A DNA stretch of 64,000 nt from Curtobacterium sp. MCJR17_055 (GTDB lineage: Bacteria; Actinomycetota; Actinomycetes; Actinomycetales; Microbacteriaceae), in NCBI RefSeq assembly GCF_003224335.1, contig NZ_QKLF01000002.1, positions 186,001 to 250,000 on the forward strand, in the 5' to 3' direction. The notes under the pieces were generated by a model. The model did no database searches. It worked only from the letters and a program-made list of their open reading frames with translations, and was not told the origin of the DNA. How positions within the stretch are numbered: the stretch's first letter is position 1; the number at the start of each line of letters is the position of its first letter. Both the position numbers and the translations under genes were made by a program. Positions 21,121 to 29,145 of this stretch are shown here, piece by piece.

Positions 21121-22371
21121 ATGACGGACACCGCCGCCCCGGTCGTGAGCCAGCGCCCGCCCGGTCGACGTGCCGCCGGGCTCGGACTGCTCGGACCGGC
21201 CTTCGTCGCCGCCATCGCCTACGTCGACCCGGGCAACGTCGCCGCGAACCTCACCGCCGGCGCCCGGTACGGGTACCTGCTGCTCTGGGTGCTCGTGGCC
21301 GCCAACGCGAGCGCGGTCGTGGTGCAGTACCTGTCGGCGAAGCTCGGCATCGTCACCGGGAAGTCGCTGCCGGAACTGCTCGGCCTGAAGATGCGCCGCA
21401 CGCCGCGCCTGCTGTTCTGGGCGCAGGCCGAGGTGGTCGCGGCGGCGACCGACGTGGCCGAGGTCATCGGCGGCGCACTCGCCCTGCACCTGCTCTTCGG
21501 CGTGCCCCTCGTCGCGGGCGGGCTGATCACCGGCGTCGTCTCGATGGCGATCCTCCTGCTGCAGAACCGCCGGGGCGCCCGGACCTTCGAGGCGGTCGTC
21601 ACGGCGATGCTCGCGGTCCTCACGATCGGGTTCTGCGCCGGGCTGCTGTTCGCGCAGGTGTCCCCCGACGAGCTCGTCGCCGGCATCGCACCCCGGTTCG
21701 CCGACTCCGGGTCCGTGCTGCTCGCCGCCTCGATGCTCGGCGCGACCGTCATGCCGCACGCCGTGTACCTGCACTCCGCCCTGGCCCGCGACCGGCACGG
21801 GGACGTCCCGGCCGGCCCCGAACGGCACCGGATCCTCGTCGCCACCCGCTGGGACGTGGGCCTGGCCCTGGTCGTGGCCGGCGGCGTGAACATCAGCATG
21901 CTCGTCCTCGCCGCCGCCACGCTGCAGGGCGTCGACGGCACCGACTCGATCCCCGGGGCCCAGCGGGCCATCGCCGAGAACGTCGGTCCGGTCGTGGGGG
22001 TGCTGTTCGCGATCGGACTGCTCGCGTCGGGGCTGGCGTCGACGTCGGTCGGCTGCATGGCCGGCGCGGAGATCATGCACGGGCTGCTGCGCGTGCGGGT
22101 GCCGCTCGTGGTGCGGCGGCTCGTCACGCTCGTCCCCGCGATCGTCCTGCTCGCGCTCGACGCCGACGCCACCCAGCTGCTCGTCATCAGCCAGGTCGTG
22201 CTGAGCTTCGGCATCGCGTTCGCGATCGTGCCGCTCGTCGCCTACACGTCCCGGCGGAGCGTGATGGGTGCCGACGTCAACGCCGTCGGCACCCGGGTCG
22301 TGGCCTGGCTCATCGCCACGGTGATCGTCGCCCTCAACGTGGCGCTCATCGTGCTCACCGTCACGGGCTGA
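21121..22371 (+). CDS. mntH: Nramp-family divalent metal (Mn/Fe) transporter
   Basis: 416 residues from ATG 21121. The metal-binding helices are both recognisable: DPGN in TM1 (AAIAYVDPGNVAANLTAG) and MPH in TM6 (GATVMPHAVYLHSAL), giving the Asp-Asn and Met ligands of MntH. About eleven hydrophobic segments fit the LeuT-like fold. Known role: proton-coupled uptake of Mn2+ or Fe2+ at the cytoplasmic membrane. No good ribosome site precedes the ATG, so leaderless translation is likely. An upstream palindrome may be the regulator site. Length is normal. Confidence 0.92.
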   Translation: MTDTAAPVVSQRPPGRRAAGLGLLGPAFVAAIAYVDPGNVAANLTAGARYGYLLLWVLVAANASAVVVQYLSAKLGIVTGKSLPELLGLKMRRTPRLLFWAQAEVVAAATDVAEVIGGALALHLLFGVPLVAGGLITGVVSMAILLLQNRRGARTFEAVVTAMLAVLTIGFCAGLLFAQVSPDELVAGIAPRFADSGSVLLAASMLGATVMPHAVYLHSALARDRHGDVPAGPERHRILVATRWDVGLALVVAGGVNISMLVLAAATLQGVDGTDSIPGAQRAIAENVGPVVGVLFAIGLLASGLASTSVGCMAGAEIMHGLLRVRVPLVVRRLVTLVPAIVLLALDADATQLLVISQVVLSFGIAFAIVPLVAYTSRRSVMGADVNAVGTRVVAWLIATVIVALNVALIVLTVTG

Positions 22372-22384
22372 GCCCGCGCGGCTC

Positions 22385-22684
22385 CTAGGAGACCCGCACG
22401 TCCTTCCAGAACGCCACGTAGCCGCTGTAGTCCTGGCCGACGCGGTCGAACGACGACGGGATCGGCTCCGGGTAGGACCAGGCGTTGTCCACGTGCTCCT
22501 GCCCGTCGACCGTCACGGTCCAGTACTGGGTGTCGCCCTTCCACGGGCAGTGGTACTGGGTGGGGCTCTCGCTGAACAGCTCGGTCTTCACGCTCGCCGG
22601 CGGGAAGTACCAGTTGCCCTCGATCTGGATGAGGTCCGCCTCCGGGGCCTCCGCGATGACGGTGTCGCCGATCACTGCCTGCAT
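22385..22684 (-). CDS. DUF427 protein
   Basis: 99 residues from ATG 22684 with AGGAGG upstream. The DUF427 signature is clear: VIAEAPEADLIQIEGNWYFP, then TQYHCPWKGDTQYWTVTVDG and AWSYPEPIPSSFDRVGQDYSGYVAFW. The fold is a single beta-rich domain; no enzymatic role has been established that I can rely on. It is convergent with the Nramp gene, 13 bp apart, and follows the ComB-like gene on the same strand. Confidence 0.9.
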   Translation of the reverse strand: MQAVIGDTVIAEAPEADLIQIEGNWYFPPASVKTELFSESPTQYHCPWKGDTQYWTVTVDGQEHVDNAWSYPEPIPSSFDRVGQDYSGYVAFWKDVRVS

Positions 22685-22733
22685 GACTTCCTCCTCGTTC
22701 CGGCCGTCGGTCCGACGGCGTCCGACGGGGACC

Positions 22734-23378
22734 CTACGCCCGTGCGGTGGACGGTCGCAGCGTGACCAGGTCGGGACCCACGGCGAGCGCCGCGTGCACC
22801 CGCTCGGCGCCGAGCACGGCGGCCGCCTCGGAGGCCGTGACGAGGTGCTTCGCCGCCCGGCGGAGGCCCGTCCAGGCGGCGCACGCCGCCGCGGCCTCCG
22901 GGGACGTGTGGTCGATGCCGGACTCGACGAGCGCGTCGACGACCGCGCCGGCGCCGAGCAGGTCCTCCACGGCGAACTCCGGGACCGTCCGGACGTCCGG
23001 TGCCTCGCCCGCCTCGGCGGCCGCGTCGCCGCCGACGGGTCCGTCGACGTGGCCGGCCGCGACCACCGCGACGACGCAGCGGTCGCCCCGCTCGGCCTGG
23101 AGGCGCGCCACCCGTCCGGCGACCGCCGCGGTGTTGCCGAGGTGACCGAGCACGACCTCCGGCCCGTCGGGCAGCTGCCCGAGCGGCACACCCCGGTGGA
23201 CGTCGTGGTGGCGGACGTCGTCGTGCCGGACGTCATCGGCGCGGACGTCGTCGGGGAAGGCGGCCGCCGGGAGCACGTCCACCCACACGAGCAGGTGCGC
23301 GTCGGCGGCGACCCGCGCCGCTCCCGGGACACCCCACCCGAACCGCACCTGGTACCGCTGCTGTCCTCGTTCCTGCAC
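22734..23378 (-). CDS. 2-phosphosulfolactate phosphatase-like (ComB family) protein
   Basis: 214 residues from GTG 23378. The pattern (YQVRFGWGVPGAARVAADAH, LLVWVDVLPAAAFPDD, VVLGHLGNTAAVAGRVARLQ, then VVAVVAAGHVDG and FAVEDLLGAGAVVDALVE) agrees with actinobacterial ComB-family proteins. In archaea ComB dephosphorylates 2-phosphosulfolactate during coenzyme M synthesis; actinobacteria do not make coenzyme M, so the real substrate is unknown. An internal repeat DDVRADDVRHDDVRHHDVH (residues about 42-60) interrupts the domain where relatives usually have a short loop, and may impair or modify activity. Confidence 0.6.
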   Translation of the reverse strand: MQERGQQRYQVRFGWGVPGAARVAADAHLLVWVDVLPAAAFPDDVRADDVRHDDVRHHDVHRGVPLGQLPDGPEVVLGHLGNTAAVAGRVARLQAERGDRCVVAVVAAGHVDGPVGGDAAAEAGEAPDVRTVPEFAVEDLLGAGAVVDALVESGIDHTSPEAAAACAAWTGLRRAAKHLVTASEAAAVLGAERVHAALAVGPDLVTLRPSTARA

Positions 23379-23473
23379 GCCGACACGATAGTCGCGGCGG
23401 GGCCTCGGCCGAGCACGCTCCGAGCGGTCCCGCGCAGCTGCCGTGCCCGGTGTGCCCGGTACGATCCCCTGCC

Positions 23474-24106
23474 ATGGAGACCGACCCCGCGCCCACCCTC
23501 ACCGGCGACCGCGTCACGCTCGAGCCCCTGTCGCACGAGCACGCGGACGACCTGCGGGCGGCCGTCGCGGACGGTGACCTCTGGCGCGCCTGGTACACCC
23601 GCGTGCCCGCGCCGGCGGGGGTCGACGAGGAGATCGACCGGCGACTCGCCGAGCAGGCCGCCGGTCGGATGGTGCCGTTCGCCGTGCGGGACCGCCCCAC
23701 CGGACGGGTCGTCGGCGCCACCTCGTTCCTCGACATCGACCGGGACAACCGCCGGGTCGAGATCGGTGCGACGTTCCTCGGCGCCTCCGCCCAGCGCACC
23801 GGCATCAACACCGAGGCGAAGCTGCTCATGCTCTCGCACGCCTTCGACGTGTGGCAGTGCATCGCGGTCGAGTTCCGGACGCACTGGCACAACACCCGGT
23901 CCCGCGCCGCCATCGCGGGCCTCGGCGCGAAGCAGGACGGGGTGCTCCGGAACCACGCCCTCGGCCGCGACGGCAGCCTCCGCGACACCGTGGTGTTCTC
24001 GGTCATCCAGTCCGAGTGGCCGACCGTCCGGCTCTCCCTCGCTGAACGTCTGCGCAGCCATGACCGCGCGGAAGGGTCGCGCCGCCGCTCCGCCCGGCAC
24101 GCCTGA
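23474..24106 (+). CDS. GNAT-family N-acetyltransferase (RimJ/RimL type)
   Basis: 210 residues. RimJ/RimL-type GNAT features: DRVTLEPLSHEHADDLRAAV at the start, GRVVGATSFLDIDRDNRRVEIG in the central strands, and IEFRTHWHN-type segment (CIAVEFRTHWHNTRSRAAIA) with LGAKQDGVLRNHAL near the acetyl-CoA site. Known role of the family: acetylation of ribosomal N-termini, antibiotics or small amines; the acceptor is not predictable here. The C-terminal ~20 residues are Arg-rich. It is divergent from the ComB-like gene with a 95-bp gap. Confidence 0.85.
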   Translation: METDPAPTLTGDRVTLEPLSHEHADDLRAAVADGDLWRAWYTRVPAPAGVDEEIDRRLAEQAAGRMVPFAVRDRPTGRVVGATSFLDIDRDNRRVEIGATFLGASAQRTGINTEAKLLMLSHAFDVWQCIAVEFRTHWHNTRSRAAIAGLGAKQDGVLRNHALGRDGSLRDTVVFSVIQSEWPTVRLSLAERLRSHDRAEGSRRRSARHA

Positions 24107-24140
24107 CGGTCCCGGCGGTGGCCCTCCCGCCGCGGACGCC

Positions 24141-24190
24141 GTGCCGTGCCCGTGCCCGTGCCCGCGCCCATGCCCGCGCCCCCGCCCGCG
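24141..24190. repeat. Degenerate 6-bp (GTGCCC/GCGCCC) low-complexity run
   Basis: Consecutive GTGCCC, GCGCCC and ATGCCC hexamers fill this intergenic stretch between the GNAT and SRPBCC-like genes. It probably arose by slippage and may shift in length between strains. Confidence 0.7.
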
Positions 24191-24227
24191 CGACGGCACC
24201 CCAGCACGCCCGGGTAGCGTCCGCCCC

Positions 24228-24701
24228 ATGCACGTCGGACTCCGCATCGAACTGGACGCACCCGTGGACGCCGTCCGGGACGCCCTCCTCCGGCCGTCCG
24301 TCATGGTCGCCGTCACGAAGCCGTTCCTGGTCTACCGGTCGCTCGACCGCGACGGGTTCCCCGAGCACTGGACACCGCACGACCCGCACCCGATCAGCGC
24401 GTCGACGTTCGGTGTCCTCCCGAGCGGCTCGAGCCACGTCGACATCGACCTGCACGAGACCGAGGGCGTCCCCGTGCAGGTCGACCGCGGTGGCGGCACG
24501 AGCGGGCTGTTCGCCCGGATGGACATGCGCCACCGGATGGCCGTCTCCGCGCTGCCGGGCGGGCGCACGCTGTTCCGCGACCGGCTGACCTACCGGACCC
24601 GGCCGGCGCTCCTCGGGGTGGCGCTCTGGCCCGGCATGTGGGTCATCTGGCAGTGGCGGGCGTTCCGGATGCGGGCCCTCGCGCCCACCTGGCGGGCGTG
24701 A
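24228..24701 (+). CDS. SRPBCC-like (START-fold) protein, function unknown
   Basis: 157 residues. The beginning (MHVGLRIELDAPVDAVRDALLRP) is typical of polyketide-cyclase/START-like domains, whose first strand and helix read like this. The middle (GVLPSGSSHVDIDLHETEGVPVQVDRG) and end (LFRDRLTYRTRPALLGVALW, then VIWQWRAFRMRALAP) follow the family's closing long helix. SRPBCC proteins bind hydrophobic ligands; nothing identifies this one. A low-complexity run precedes it. Confidence 0.65.
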   Translation: MHVGLRIELDAPVDAVRDALLRPSVMVAVTKPFLVYRSLDRDGFPEHWTPHDPHPISASTFGVLPSGSSHVDIDLHETEGVPVQVDRGGGTSGLFARMDMRHRMAVSALPGGRTLFRDRLTYRTRPALLGVALWPGMWVIWQWRAFRMRALAPTWRA

Positions 24702-24771
24702 CCCGAGCGGACCCCGCGGCCGCGCCTCCAGGCCCGGAGCGGCGTCACCGGCCGGGCGTACGCTCAGCGAC

Positions 24772-25404
24772 GTGACCCAGACGGAGACCGCCGACCGCGT
24801 CCGAAGCACCCTCGCCACCGTCGACTGGCGGCGTCGGACCTTCGACCTGTACCGACGGGCGCGGGCCGCCGCGACCCCCGAGGCCGCACACGCACTGTGG
24901 CGCGAGGGCCGGGACGCCATGTTCGCCGGACACCCCGCGAGCCCGCTCCTCCCCGAGGACGCAGCCGCGTTCACGTCCCTCCCCGTCCCCGACTACGACC
25001 CCGCCTGGCGCTTCCGGCTCCGCATCGAGGAGGCGGCCCCGCAGGCGCTCGACGTCGAGACCGGCACCGACGGCGTCGTGCACTTCGACCGCCTCGGCGT
25101 CGTGGAGGTCCCCGGCGTCGGCACGCTCGACGTGTGGTCGCACGGCGGCTACGCGGGTGGGCTGTTCGTCCCGGTGAAGGACGCCGGTGCCGGGAAGCCC
25201 GGCGGGACCTACGGCGGTGGCCGCTACCTGCTCGACACCATCAAGGGCGCGGACCTCGGCGGTGTCGACGGGGAGCTCGTGCTCGACTTCAACTTCGCGT
25301 ACAACCCGTCGTGCGCGTACGACCCGGCGTGGGCGTGCCCGCTCGCGCCGCCCGGCAACACCGTGCCCGTGGCGATCCCGGTCGGCGAGCGGTACGGCTC
25401 CTAG
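24772..25404 (+). CDS. DUF1684 protein
   Basis: 210 residues from GTG 24772. The DUF1684 signature is strong: LLPEDAAAFTSLPVPDYDPAWRF early, GGTYGGGRYLLDTIKGADLG in the middle, and LDFNFAYNPSCAYDPAWACP followed by LAPPGNTVPVAIPVGER at the end. The family is widespread in actinobacteria and bacteroidetes and remains functionally unassigned. The invariant NPSCAYDPAWxCPxAP segment suggests a catalytic or metal site. The GntR gene begins 11 bp later, so co-transcription is likely. Confidence 0.9.
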   Translation: MTQTETADRVRSTLATVDWRRRTFDLYRRARAAATPEAAHALWREGRDAMFAGHPASPLLPEDAAAFTSLPVPDYDPAWRFRLRIEEAAPQALDVETGTDGVVHFDRLGVVEVPGVGTLDVWSHGGYAGGLFVPVKDAGAGKPGGTYGGGRYLLDTIKGADLGGVDGELVLDFNFAYNPSCAYDPAWACPLAPPGNTVPVAIPVGERYGS

Positions 25405-25414
25405 GGTGGACCGC

Positions 25415-25774
25415 ATGTCGGGATTCGTCGCGATCGACGCCGGCGGCCGCGTGCCGCCCTTCGAACAGGTGCGGTCGCAGCTCGCCGCACAGATCACCGC
25501 CGGCTACCTCGTGGACGGCGAGCGGCTGCCGAGCGTCCGCGGGCTCGCCGCCGAGCTCGGGCTCGCAGCCGGCACGGTCGCCAAGGCCTACCAGCTGCTC
25601 GAGGAGGCCGGGCTCGTGCACACCGCGCGGGGTGCCGGCACCCGGGTGGTGCGACCGGCCGAGGTTCCGGAAAGCGTCACCGCCGCGGCGGCCGCGCTCG
25701 TGGCCGCTGCGCGCGAGGCCGGCCTGTCGGCGGACCAGGCGGCCTCCGCGCTGCGGGACGCCTGGCCGGCGTAG
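25415..25774 (+). CDS. GntR-family regulator, YtrA type
   Basis: 119 residues. An N-terminal winged helix-turn-helix covers residues about 10-75: PPFEQVRSQLAAQITAGYLV, GERLPSVRGLAAELGLAAGT, then VAKAYQLLEEAGLVHTARGA. The short C-terminal helix (AAALVAAAREAGLSADQAAS) is the dimerisation tail of the YtrA subgroup, which lacks a large effector domain. YtrA regulators usually sit beside an ABC transporter; here the only close neighbour is the DUF1684 gene 11 bp upstream, which may be its partner or target. Confidence 0.9.
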   Translation: MSGFVAIDAGGRVPPFEQVRSQLAAQITAGYLVDGERLPSVRGLAAELGLAAGTVAKAYQLLEEAGLVHTARGAGTRVVRPAEVPESVTAAAAALVAAAREAGLSADQAASALRDAWPA

Positions 25775-25871
25775 CGGTCCGGAGCGCGCCGACTCCGCGC
25801 CGGGCGACACCGCTCGTACCGGGAGGCGCGTGTCCCGTCGCCGAGTGCGATCGGTGCCCGCGGCGCGACGC

Positions 25872-26765
25872 TCAGCAGTGCTCGAAGACGTACCCGTCGT
25901 CGCCGGCCGGCACGAGGTCCCGGTCGCGGAGGATCGTCATGCGTGGGCGGTCCGGCATCGCACACACGTCCGACCAGTCCTGCTCGAGCGTGTCCGCGTA
26001 CTCGACGTCCACCACGCGGTCGCCGTACACGTCCGTGTAGGCGGCGCACTCGTCGTACTGCACGCACTCCTCGGCCACCGCGAAGTCGAACCCGGTGCGC
26101 TGCTGCCCGACCGTGCCGAGCTGCGGGGTGTTCTTCTGCGCGGCGGCCAGCCCCTCGTCGTGCGCCGCCCGGACGAGCGCGGCGGCGAGCGCGAGGTTGC
26201 CGGAGCGGGTGAGCCTGCCGCCGGACCGGGTCCAGGAGTCGAGGTTGTCGAACTCGACGGCGTCGAACCCACGGTCCGCGCACCGGGCGATCGTCCGCCC
26301 GAGGACCGCAGTGATGGTCGCGCGCGCCGCTGCCGTCCGGGTGTCGAGCAACATCTCGTCCGGCCACCCCGGATCGCGCACGGGCGTGCCGGCCGCCGTC
26401 CGGAGGACCGCTCCCGGGTGGTCGGACAGCCAGGACCCGCGGTCACCGGGCTGGGTCTGGAAGCCGTTGACGTAGCAGATGCCGTACGTGTCGGCGGCCG
26501 GTCGCTCGGTGCTGTCCCGTGCGACGACGGTGACGCCCGTGGGCGGGGCGTACCCGCCGCCGAGCTGGTAGTCGGGGATGCCGGTCGTCGGGAGCGGCCG
26601 GGGAGCCGCAGCGGCGGACCCGTCGGCGTGCGCGGTGGCACCACCCGTCAGCGCGATCTCGCCGCCCGCGCCCGCACAGCCCGCCGAGGCGAGGGTGACG
26701 AGGGTCACGAGGGCGGCCATGACGACGGGGATCCGGGTGCGCACGAGGCATCCTCGCACGCTCAT
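25872..26765 (-). CDS. Secreted GH114 endo-alpha-1,4-polygalactosaminidase-like lipoprotein
   Basis: 297 residues. A signal sequence (VVMAALVTLVTLASAGC) ends in a lipobox with Cys about 30, so a lipid-anchored extracellular protein is predicted. The GH114 domain shows YGICYVNGFQTQPGD, then MLLDTRTAAARATITAVLGR, GFDAVEFDNLDSWTRSG (the family's conserved acidic Asp pair) and AAQKNTPQLG. Characterised GH114 enzymes hydrolyse alpha-1,4-galactosaminogalactan or polygalactosamine in fungal and bacterial biofilms. Substrate here is inferred from family only. It is divergent from the DEAD-box helicase gene and shares its promoter region. Confidence 0.82.
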   Translation of the reverse strand: MSVRGCLVRTRIPVVMAALVTLVTLASAGCAGAGGEIALTGGATAHADGSAAAAPRPLPTTGIPDYQLGGGYAPPTGVTVVARDSTERPAADTYGICYVNGFQTQPGDRGSWLSDHPGAVLRTAAGTPVRDPGWPDEMLLDTRTAAARATITAVLGRTIARCADRGFDAVEFDNLDSWTRSGGRLTRSGNLALAAALVRAAHDEGLAAAQKNTPQLGTVGQQRTGFDFAVAEECVQYDECAAYTDVYGDRVVDVEYADTLEQDWSDVCAMPDRPRMTILRDRDLVPAGDDGYVFEHC

Positions 26766-26802
26766 CGCGAACGCCCCCTCCCGCTCCGGGTCCCCGGCCC
26801 GC

Positions 26803-27105
26803 TATGCTGGGACCACTCGAGGCGCCGATCGCCTCGTGCGTCGTACGGACGCCCCCGAAACTCCCGGTGTCCCGCACCGAGCCCCAGCGGCTCACACGCG
26901 GAACCGACACCGATGTATCGCGCACCTCCCCTCCTCCCGGAACCCGTCCGGGAAGACGGAACCGGTGCCAGGCTCTCTGCTGCGGCGACAGCACCCGTCC
27001 ACCAGCGCCGTCTCCTCCGGGACACGGACCGCCCACGGATGCGCTCCCGCCCGCGCCGGCCTCGACCGCGCGCCTTCCCGGCCGGCAACGGCCCGAGAGG
27101 TCACC
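26803..27105 (+). promoter_or_regulatory. Promoter and structured 5' leader of the DEAD-box helicase
   Basis: A -10-like TATGCT (26803-26808) lies about 300 bp before the ATG. Immediately after the expected start is a perfect 7-bp hairpin (CGAGGCG, 5-nt loop, CGCCTCG at 26818-26836); another, TCCCGG-7 nt-CCGGGA, lies at 26935-26953. No gene fits in the interval. Long structured leaders are known on cold-shock helicase mRNAs; a similar role here is inference. No clear -35 was seen. Confidence 0.5.
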
Positions 27106-28749
27106 ATGACCACCCAGAACACCACGCAGGACCCCCACACCGCCGACGTCCGGTTCGCCGACCTCGGTGTGCCCGCCCCGATGGTCGACGTCCTCGTCGG
27201 CCAGGGCAAGGAGAACGCCTTCCCGATCCAGGTCGACACGCTCCCGGACTCGCTCACGGGCAAGGACGTGCTCGGCCGTGGCCGCACCGGCTCCGGCAAG
27301 ACGATCGCGTTCGCGATCCCCCTCGCCGCCCGCCTCGCCGCCGCACCCCGCCAGCGCCGCGCCGGTCGCCCCCGTGCCCTCGTGCTCGCCCCGACCCGTG
27401 AGCTCGCGACCCAGATCGACGCGACGCTCGCCCCCCTCGCCAAGGCGATGGGCCTCAACACCACGACCATCTTCGGTGGCGTCGGCCAGGGCCGTCAGGT
27501 CGAGGCGCTCAACCGCGGCGTCGACATCGTCGTGGCCTGCCCGGGTCGCCTCGCCGACCTGATGCAGCAGGGCCACGTGCACCTGGACGCCATCGAGGTC
27601 ACCGTCCTCGACGAGGCCGACCACATGGCCGACATGGGCTTCCTGCCCGGTGTGACCAAGATCATGCAGGCGACGCCGGTCAACGGCCAGCGCCTCCTGT
27701 TCTCCGCCACGCTCGACAACGGCGTGGACAAGCTCGTCAAGAAGTTCCTGCACGACCCGGTGATGCACTCCGTCGACGACGAGACCAGCCCGGTCGAGGC
27801 GATGACCCACCACCTGTTCGAGGTCGCCGACGCCGACGCGAAGAAGGACCTCGTCAAGGCCCTCGCCTCCGGCACCGGCCGCCGCATCCTCTTCATGCGC
27901 ACGAAGCACCACGCCAAGCGCCTGGCCAAGCAGCTGTCGAGCCAGGGCATCCCGGCCGTCGACCTGCAGGGCAACCTGTCGCAGGGTGCCCGTGAGCGGA
28001 ACCTCGCCCGGTTCTCCTCCGGCGACGCACTCGTCCTCGTGGCCACCGACGTCGCCGCCCGCGGTGTGCACGTCGACGCCGTCGAGCTCGTCGTGCACGT
28101 CGACCCGCCCACCGAGCACAAGGCGTACCTGCACCGTTCCGGCCGCACCGCCCGTGCCGGTTCTTCGGGTGACGTCGTCACGGTGGCGATGCCCGCCGAG
28201 CGTCGTGACGTCGCGCAGATGATGCGCGCCGCAGCGATCAAGGTCACCCCGCAGCAGGTGACCGCGACCTCCCCGGCCGTGACCGAGCTCGTCGGCGAGG
28301 TCGCCCCGTACCGCGAGGACACGACCCCCGTGGTCCAGCAGCAGCCGCGTCGCCAGTCCTCCGGTGACGCCGCCGGCCAGGGTCGTGGCCGCTCGCGTGG
28401 TCGTGGCGCCCCCGTCGGTGGCACCGGCGGCCGGTCGGGAGGCTCGTCCTCCGCCGGGCGCTCCGCTGCCGGCAGCGACACGGCTGGTTCGGGTTCCCGT
28501 CGTGGTGGTCGGTCCGACGCGGCCGGTCGCGACGACCGCCGTGGCGCGTCGACCGGCGGTGCCGCCTCCGGCCAGCGCCGTGGCGCACCGCGCCGCGCCG
28601 CTTCCGACACCACCCGCGGCGGTTCCGCGTCGGTGTGGTCGTCGGACGGCGGCTACGCCGCCGGTCGGTCCCCGCGTGACGACGCTGCGCCCGCAGCCCG
28701 TCGTGGTGGGTCCCGCCGCGCCTCCCGTCCGGCCGGCAGCGGTCGCTGA
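27106..28749 (+). CDS. DEAD-box RNA helicase with Gly/Arg-rich tail
   Basis: 547 residues from ATG 27106 (GAGAGG upstream). Motifs in order: Q motif region FPIQVDTLPDSL, Walker A GRTGSGKT, PTRELATQI, VVACPGRLADL, DEAD in VTVLDEADHMADMGF, SAT in LLFSATLDN, and the second RecA domain with ATDVAARGVHVDAVELVVH and HRSGRTARAG. Residues about 410-547 form a Ser/Gly/Arg-rich tail with many RGG-like groups, expected to bind RNA and perhaps drive phase separation. Known role: ATP-dependent remodelling of RNA, often in ribosome assembly or cold adaptation. The long leader supports post-transcriptional control. Confidence 0.95.
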   Translation: MTTQNTTQDPHTADVRFADLGVPAPMVDVLVGQGKENAFPIQVDTLPDSLTGKDVLGRGRTGSGKTIAFAIPLAARLAAAPRQRRAGRPRALVLAPTRELATQIDATLAPLAKAMGLNTTTIFGGVGQGRQVEALNRGVDIVVACPGRLADLMQQGHVHLDAIEVTVLDEADHMADMGFLPGVTKIMQATPVNGQRLLFSATLDNGVDKLVKKFLHDPVMHSVDDETSPVEAMTHHLFEVADADAKKDLVKALASGTGRRILFMRTKHHAKRLAKQLSSQGIPAVDLQGNLSQGARERNLARFSSGDALVLVATDVAARGVHVDAVELVVHVDPPTEHKAYLHRSGRTARAGSSGDVVTVAMPAERRDVAQMMRAAAIKVTPQQVTATSPAVTELVGEVAPYREDTTPVVQQQPRRQSSGDAAGQGRGRSRGRGAPVGGTGGRSGGSSSAGRSAAGSDTAGSGSRRGGRSDAAGRDDRRGASTGGAASGQRRGAPRRAASDTTRGGSASVWSSDGGYAAGRSPRDDAAPAARRGGSRRASRPAGSGR

Positions 28750-28865
28750 CCCGGTCCAACCTCAACGTCTCCTCCGAGCGGCCCGGTGTCGCCGCGTACG
28801 GTACTGGTCACCGGCGGATGCGCGAGCGTCCACCGGGGAATCGTCCGTCGTCGGAAGGAGCACGT

Positions 28866-29066
28866 ATGGCTGGGATCGAAGACATCAAGAACGCCGCTGA
28901 GAAGGCGGCCGGCAAGGCCAAGGAAGGCTTCGGCAACGCCACCGACAACGACCGCCTGAAGGCCGAAGGTCAGACCGACCAGGGCAAGGCCTCGGCCAAG
29001 CAGGGCGTCACCGACGTGAAGGACGCTGCACACGGCGTCGCCGACTCCTTCAAGAACGACAAGTAA
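28866..29066 (+). CDS. CsbD-family stress protein
   Basis: 66 residues from ATG 28866 with GGAAGGAG upstream. The Lys/Ala/Gly-rich helical pattern (IEDIKNAAEKAAGKAKEGFG, then NDRLKAEGQTDQGKASAKQG) is diagnostic. CsbD proteins accumulate in general stress (sigma-B regulon in Bacillus); the biochemical function is unknown. Highly hydrophilic, no membrane segment. It has its own strong terminator and a 116-bp upstream gap, so is a single-gene unit. Confidence 0.93.
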   Translation: MAGIEDIKNAAEKAAGKAKEGFGNATDNDRLKAEGQTDQGKASAKQGVTDVKDAAHGVADSFKNDK

Positions 29067-29090
29067 CGAAGCCGGTCCCGTACCGCGCTG

Positions 29091-29126
29091 CGAAGCCCCC
29101 GGATCCGATCGGATCCGGGGGCTTCG
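29091..29126. terminator. Bidirectional terminator between csbD-like and NUDIX-like genes
   Basis: A perfect 16-bp stem (29091-29106 with 29111-29126) and GATC loop, 24 bp after the CsbD stop and 19 bp from the convergent gene's stop. Confidence 0.88.
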
Positions 29127-29145
29127 TCGTGTGCGGGGGACGCCG

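Noticed and set aside
24141-24190. A plus-strand gene continuing through the GTGCCC repeats
   Set aside because: The long frame at 22485-24701 passes through here but is antisense to two recognised genes; the real gene starts at 24228.
25872-26367. Overlapping minus-strand frames inside the GH114 gene
   Set aside because: They lack a signal peptide and family motifs, whereas the chosen frame has a lipobox and GH114 motifs.
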